A stretch of DNA of 64,000 bases. Source: Nicotiana tabacum. Lineage: Eukaryota > Streptophyta > Magnoliopsida > Solanales > Solanaceae. This document shows positions 58,270-64,000 of the stretch, one piece after another. Made by a program: the position numbers and the translations under genes. How positions within the stretch are numbered: the first letter of the stretch is position 1; each line of letters opens with the position of its first letter. Where the stretch lies: positions 149,829,084-149,893,083 of the forward strand of contig NC_134101.1 in the NCBI RefSeq assembly GCF_000715075.1, written 5' to 3'. Under the pieces are notes generated by a model. That model worked only from the letters and a program-made list of their open reading frames with translations, was not told the DNA's origin and did not search any database.

Positions 58270-61200
58270 TATACTAAGCTTTCTATAACTTAGAGAAACC
58301 ATTAGCTCTCTTGTTTTCATGGGCTTAACCCCGAGGACTTATCCATTCTGGTCACCTTCTCACATGCCTTTCCTTATCCTTACTCCTGTCTTCCTAAAAC
58401 CTTGTTGCTTTACCATTCTTTAGCTTGCGACTTACACATATCTATTTATATTGCTCGCAACCTCCCTTCAACTTGCTTGCACCATAGATTTCCTTATGTT
58501 ATTCTGGAACATCAAGCGAGACATCACATCGTCTCTAACTCTTCTTTACTCTCTTAACTAGACCTCTCGGTACCTAGAAATAATAGGCTGGAAGATATGA
58601 TACTTATGACGCTACTATCATTCGTGGATACTGAATCCTAACGTTTCTAGCCCTCTACCTGAAGTATAGATTATTCCCAACCTTCTGCACCTGAGTATCT
58701 CATACATTGTTCACCTTTACCTAACTTGGTTTAAAATCTCGCATCACATCTTTTATCTCTTTCATAACTTCCCTTCCATATAGGTATGATTTACATCCAC
58801 TACTTAAAGCTCTATTGTAATATTTGCACCTCTGGTGCATACATTATCTGGTGGGAGATTCATACTGATTTCTTATGAGGCTGGTACTCTTCTAACTGGA
58901 TTTCTCATAGAGTCGTTATATAATATAGCTACTGTACTATCTTTCTTGTACTTCTGATATTTAAGAGTAATCCCGCAATGTTCTCAATCACGAGGTCTAT
59001 AATTTTTCTGGGTCCAATAATCAGATTCTTGATTTGCTTCATTGATGTAACTTTTTAGATTCCTCCTCCTTCTGATCAGCCTTTCTGTAGGCTTAAGCTA
59101 TCTCCCGATCTGCGGCTTATGATATTAGTTATTACTTTAGCACTTCATGGAAGCTATGGAATATTCATGATACAATCTTCTAATAATTCAATCCTTTGTC
59201 TATGACCTAGACTCAATTCTTTCTTTTAACTTATACCGGAGTCTTCTACGATTGTATGATTGTCAACATATGTTGCATAGATAATACTCCGAAATCTTAA
59301 GTGCGTTCATAACGTATCTAACTCTGGATCATTTGTCGAATAATTCTTTTCGTTCCTTCTCAGTTTTCTTTAAATGTAAGCAATTACTTTTCCTAGTCTT
59401 TCTGCCCCTTGTTGTGTGCATACTTAGCTTATCTTAGTTCCCACACATGCTAGAGTTTTTGTGAAACTCATATTGTCTCGAATATTACTTACTTCCTGTT
59501 TATTAGTCACGATAGGTGCCACTTTCGTATGGAGTGCATACACACCATTTTCTCTTTAGGTCACTGAGTTTAGGTTGAAGTCTTCTTCCTTATTTCCTCA
59601 GCTAGTCTTTCATTATAGTACTTAGGGAGGATCCTCTGACTCTTGTAAAGCTGCGAGCTTATTACATTGTATAATCGACGAAAATTTTGATGTCTTTCCT
59701 TACCTACAATTATCCCTAGTTGCTTACCTTCACGCCCTTGTGCTCGTAGGGTTGTTTCTAAACTAAAATTTTGACTGTCTTCCTAATGGCACTCCCTTTT
59801 ATTTTCGTAACACTCATACGATACATTTAACTAACCCAACTACTATCTGAATATTTCTCAAGGGTCACGATGTCACATCTGCGAGACTGAATTCCTCATG
59901 TTGGGGTTTACTATGTTTATCTTGCACAATATGTTGATTTGTCTGTATCCTCTTGTCTAGCCATAACTAGGCCCTTCCTGAATCAACTATTAACTACTCG
60001 TTGGTCCATTCTCATATCAATATTCCGCATAATCTTTCTTGGGTCATTTCCTTTGTCTCAACATATGTATCACACTGTCTCCTTATCTATCAATAATATC
60101 TCGGGCAGGAACTCTTACTTCCTCTCCTTGATGCCGTGTTTGCATAATGTTATGGAATCGTAGCATATCTGTTGGATTTGAATAAGTGCAATCTCATCCC
60201 TTTCTTATTTTTTTCACATTCTTCCTTTACCATTCCATAGTTACTAGAACCACTTAACTCTGACTTAATGCCACATCACTCTATATTCCCCCCTTTGGGG
60301 AGTAGTAAGATTTAGTGCCATGATGATCTACGTATAGTTGTTTTACCTATTCATATTTGGCATCTTCTCACATCATCGATGACCCTTACTTGCCTTGCGG
60401 TAGTCCTTCTGTACCAAAGATAACAAAATTCCTTACTCACGAGGGTGACACTTAGTGTAATTGGCACATATAGTCCCTTAAGCTTAACTTTGCTCATATT
60501 ACTTGCTTTAGGAAAGCATTTTCCTGAATGACCATTCTCTGAATTTCTCATGAATCTTTTTCTGTTGTCCATTCTATTATCACCAGAACGCAATCTGAAA
60601 TTCTCATGATGTCAACCATTATCAAACCACTCAGTCCGTAATTCATGTTTAGTTTATCTTTTTCACCAATCCATATTGATTTCTATTACTCTGGGGTCTA
60701 ACTTTTCCTTCTGGTAATCACGTTAGACTCATGAACTTATTTTTCAAAATGAGGATATCACTTTATGGTCTATATTCTTTAGTTGTCTTAAGGCCTGTCA
60801 CCTCTTGTCTTTCCTTCACTTGACTATATTCTTTGTAATACTGTCATCTTTTTGATCTACCGTTGTCATCCATGTATCACATCTTACTCATAATACTTCA
60901 GTAACTCTCTTCTTATTTCCCGCTAATATTATGTTTATCACTTTATTATGAAAACTCAAACACGACATTCTTTTGTTTTTATCTCCCCTTGCTCCATCCA
61001 TTGGCTCTTCGAGTTGCCTAACATTCTCTCTCTACTAGGGATAGGAGCCATACTAAAATAATATTTATCCCTTCTAAGCTTCCAGTACCTATCTTTGTAG
61101 TACTCATATCTGGGTTATACTATTTTAGAGTGCACCATTTGGGTGCCTCACAATGAGATCTATTAGTATATTTGCAATATCCTTCGGAAATGTCAACTAA

Positions 61201-61397
61201 TGCAAACCATCCCTCCGTCATTTTGGGTCACTCTAACCCCAGCCGGATCCTGATATCCGTCCTTCTCTTATACTACTTTTGTTAGCCCCCATAGGGCATA
61301 ATTGAGATGAGGGTGGCTAATTGTACATACCTCGGTTATGTTGAAGGTAACTCAAAATGCTTATATTCCTCTGCCTGAATTGCAAATACTGATAATC
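58270..61397. other. Unassigned repeat-like DNA
   Basis: 3.1 kb, pyrimidine-rich on the plus strand, no convincing gene. Open frames at 59939-60163 and 60351-60593 show no motif. Its position between two LTRs suggests decayed retroelement DNA, but no element type could be supported. Confidence 0.4.
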
Positions 61398-63651
61398 TGT
61401 TACACCCAAGGTTTTCGAACGTGAAAGTACATCATAAGTAAATTGATGAAAGTTCAGAAATGAGATATAACATTCCGTATTTTCGTATGTTAAAGTTTTG
61501 TCGTAAGCTAATCGACGTAAATTTGGGAATGAGATTTATTTTGGGATTGTAAGCATCATGCTTTTTCAAACAAGTGATAAGTAAATTCATAAAGCTGAGA
61601 GGGTAAGTGAATCGAAGAAAATGAGTTTCATCGAAGTTTGACAATTTGGGATAAAATACGATCCGAGCTATAATACCCGATATTTATGGACTAGTACCAT
61701 ACAAGGTAACACATGACCATGATAGTGAGGTGTATAAGGTATGTCAAAAGTAGTAGTATTTTAAGTAATTTGAGATAATTCTTAATTATGGGGATAATTG
61801 AGTAATGGTAGGTATAATTGTGGTATTAAAAAGGATTATATGGATAAAGATATTATTTTTGGGTTGCCACATGGCATTAAGCCAAGACAAAGAAGCAAAA
61901 TGTCCATGATGAGTCAAAAAGACATAAGGATGCCTTGATTACATGTATCCTATTAAGAGAATTGGACATAAGTTGCCTAATTTGGTTTCTTACTTGAATA
62001 CAATTTAAAAGATATGACCAACAACATTTCCTATTTTGGTTTCTTATTGATAACATTACTTGCAAAGATCCAACAACAGTGGATACTCTTTCGGATGGAA
62101 CTTTCTTTCTCAAGGGGATTTTTATGAACCCTTATAACACTACGGTAATGGGATTTTGTGATTATAAGGGAGTACGGTACAATCTTTCTTTAAAATATCA
62201 TATGGATTTTCCCCTACTTCGATCTGTCGTTACGTGATTTGTCGCAATTAACGTGTGTTAGAGAGATTGTCAAGAGAATCGGCTTAGGTATATTAAGGTT
62301 ATCCCTTCTTTCTTTTTGGCATGATCTATACGACCCAAGCGAAACGGGCAAATGCACAACTTCCATAAATTACTCTATTCGTAAAAATGCCAGAGATGTG
62401 TATATTCTTATTCTCCCATGTGTCATATTATTCTATCATCTGTTCATGGGTCTAAAAAATACGTATTTGATAAAAATTATTCGACAGGCATATTATTTTT
62501 ATGATATTGCGAGAAAATATTATTAACGTATTTCTTATACATTTCATGCATTTATACATATACATTGACCCATGACCAGATGGCATTATATACGTATATA
62601 TATGTATATTATATGTATATATATATATATGTATATATATGTATATGGGATATGGGAAAGGTTATAGCGCTATATAGGCACCACCACCTGATTAGCTGAT
62701 ATATGTTGGTGATTTGCCCACAGTGGCCGAGATGATATGATGTGATGCCCTCAGAGGCTTGATGATGTTATGAACGCATATACCCATGCATGATATGGAA
62801 TTTATACGCATATGCATGACATTTTAAATATTAAAGGATTCACAGAGCTATTCAGGCTTACATGTCGAGTGTTTTACTCTATGTTTCTATCACGTCTATT
62901 ATTTATTGATTTTCATTCCTTACATACACGGTACATTATTTGTACTGATGTACCTTTTACCTGGGGTCGCGACGTTTCATATTCGCAGGTCCCGATAGAT
63001 AGTCCGAGAGTCCTTCAAGTTAGCTATCAGCTTAGCAGAAGATGTTGGTGCGCTCCATTTGCTCCGGAGTTGCTTGTTTGGTCAGTATGATTTAGACGTA
63101 TATTGTTTGGTATGGCGGGGCCCTGTCCCGACCTTTATGTTAAGTATGTACTCTTAGAGGCATGTAGACAGATTTCATATATACGTATACTTGTATGGCC
63201 TTGTAGGCCTATAATTTAAGTATATAATGGATCACACTGGCCTTATAGGCCCGTATGTCAAGGTATGAGTTGCCGTATCAAATTGAGTCATTCTATGTTG
63301 GGTATTCCCTCATGTTTACTCTGGTTATCTCATGATGCCCCTTCTGGACCACTTACCTATGTTGATGTAATAAGAAAGATACGTTACGTCGGTACTCGAT
63401 TGAGTAAGGTACCGGGTGCCCTTTGCAGCCCATCGGTTTGGGTCGTGATATAATCTTCATAAACTGGGCACCTCATATCCTTTAAGAATATTATCATTTA
63501 CCCTGTAAATTTTATTTCTTACTATTTAATTGATGAAAATTATGATTTCAAACATACAAAAATGAGTAATTAAGTTAATCATTCACTGTTGGCTTGCCTG
63601 ACGGTGGTGTTGGGCGCCATCATGACCTTTAGTGGATTTTGGGTCGTGACA
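61398..63651 (+). repeat. Gypsy-type LTR (solo or isolated)
   Basis: Starts TGTTACACCC, ends GGGTCGTGACA; 2.25 kb. No polypurine tract precedes it and no PBS follows, as expected of a solo LTR. Flanks TAATC and CCATC do not match perfectly, so the boundaries or history remain uncertain. Internal words such as GGCCTTGTAGGCC and GGCCTTATAGGCC recur near 63198-63250. Confidence 0.6.
62589..62650. repeat. Interrupted (TA)n/GTATAT tract
   Basis: About 60 bp of TATATG/TATATA units inside the LTR. Confidence 0.85.
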
Positions 63652-64000
63652 CCATCGATGAGAAATTCATGAAGAGATACTATCCTTGAAGAAAATAAAT
63701 ACGCTCCATAACACACGAGCATAAACTACATGTTACTCCTGGCCCGCAGGAGTATAAACTGTGCATGACTCCTAAAAAAAGTCCATTAGGTTAATAACCT
63801 CGAAGAGGCGTCCTAGGAAAAAGTTAGGACACTAAAAATTTCACCCATTTCGAACTATGGTATGACTTGATCCTTTTCACCAAGATACGTAGGCAGCTTA
63901 GAGTTATATTCTAAGTTCACTCATATGAGTTCAAAAAATACATATTACCCGAGGCATTATTCGAATGAAGTATGATGAAATATAATTCACTTGATTGACA
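63652..64000 (+). mobile_element. Fragment of Ogre-like untranslated region
   Basis: Non-coding. The presence of the GAACTAT...GATACGTAGGCA motif at 63852-63898 is the only tie to the Ogre-like elements. It runs off the window. Confidence 0.4.
63852..63898 (+). other. GAACTAT...GATACGTAGGCA motif, copy 4
   Basis: GAACTATGGTATGACTTGAT, a spacer, then AAGATACGTAGGCAGC. Compare 10899, 30863 and 32846. Confidence 0.65.

Noticed and set aside
59939..60163. Small plus-strand frame
   Set aside because: No motif, no splice context, in decayed repeat-like DNA.
61393..63656. Perfect target duplication around the last LTR
   Set aside because: Flanks read TAATC and CCATC; only three of five positions agree, so a clean solo-LTR call is not supported.

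Overview
This window is plant nuclear DNA. It is dominated by nested LTR retrotransposons and their debris, with one ordinary intron-containing gene. Element types, motif wording and the LFG protein point to Solanaceae, probably Nicotiana; this is inference from remembered family features, not from a search. I saw no bacterial operons, CRISPR arrays, rRNA or tRNA genes.

Layout, 1-38.4 kb: a Russian doll of insertions. Outermost is debris at 37081-38430. A plus-strand Ogre/Tat-like element lies next to it (pol 28547-30832, repeat-rich 3' UTR, PPT, 3' LTR 33008-37080). Its RT region abuts the 5' LTR of a minus-strand Ogre-like element (LTR 28546-23820, PBS, decayed ORF1, gag start). That gag is cut at 20987 by the 3' LTR of 'element A' (transposon-protein pseudogene 956-2790, tail 2791-3986 plus 18636-19458, 3' LTR 19459-20987). 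The tail of element A is split by a young Ogre-like element at 3987-18635: LTR, PBS, ORF1, gag-pro, a 178-bp intron and a truncated RT, then a second LTR copy. Nesting implies insertion order: debris, plus Ogre, minus Ogre, element A, young Ogre.

38.4-43.3 kb: a palindromic MITE-like element, then an apparently intact four-exon gene for a LIFEGUARD/BI1-like membrane protein (39436-42749, 242 aa). Its large intron 2 holds a Stowaway MITE and a 729-bp foldback element.

43.3-48.1 kb: a compact LTR element with a perfect ACGTG target duplication. Instead of recognisable pol it carries ORFs including a segment resembling the hotdog-fold acyl-CoA thioesterase 9 family. Its 5' LTR is split by a Pack-MULE-like insertion carrying an antisense fragment of uracil-DNA glycosylase; its 3' LTR is split by a different TIR element.

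48.1-64 kb: intergenic DNA with purine and (TA)n microsatellites, a hAT-like MITE, one terminal exon of an unrecognised gene, a minus-strand Copia 3' end fused to a minus-strand gypsy gag with its 2.9-kb LTR, a 3.1-kb unassigned stretch, and another 2.25-kb LTR.

The most novel-looking signals are non-coding. They are a covarying 8-bp-stem hairpin just before purine-rich tracts (three copies), a GAACTAC...GATACGTAGGCA motif recurring in Ogre-like untranslated regions (four copies), GC-rich dyad words stacked upstream of TATA boxes in different LTR families, and two highly regular tandem arrays in an Ogre-like 3' UTR.
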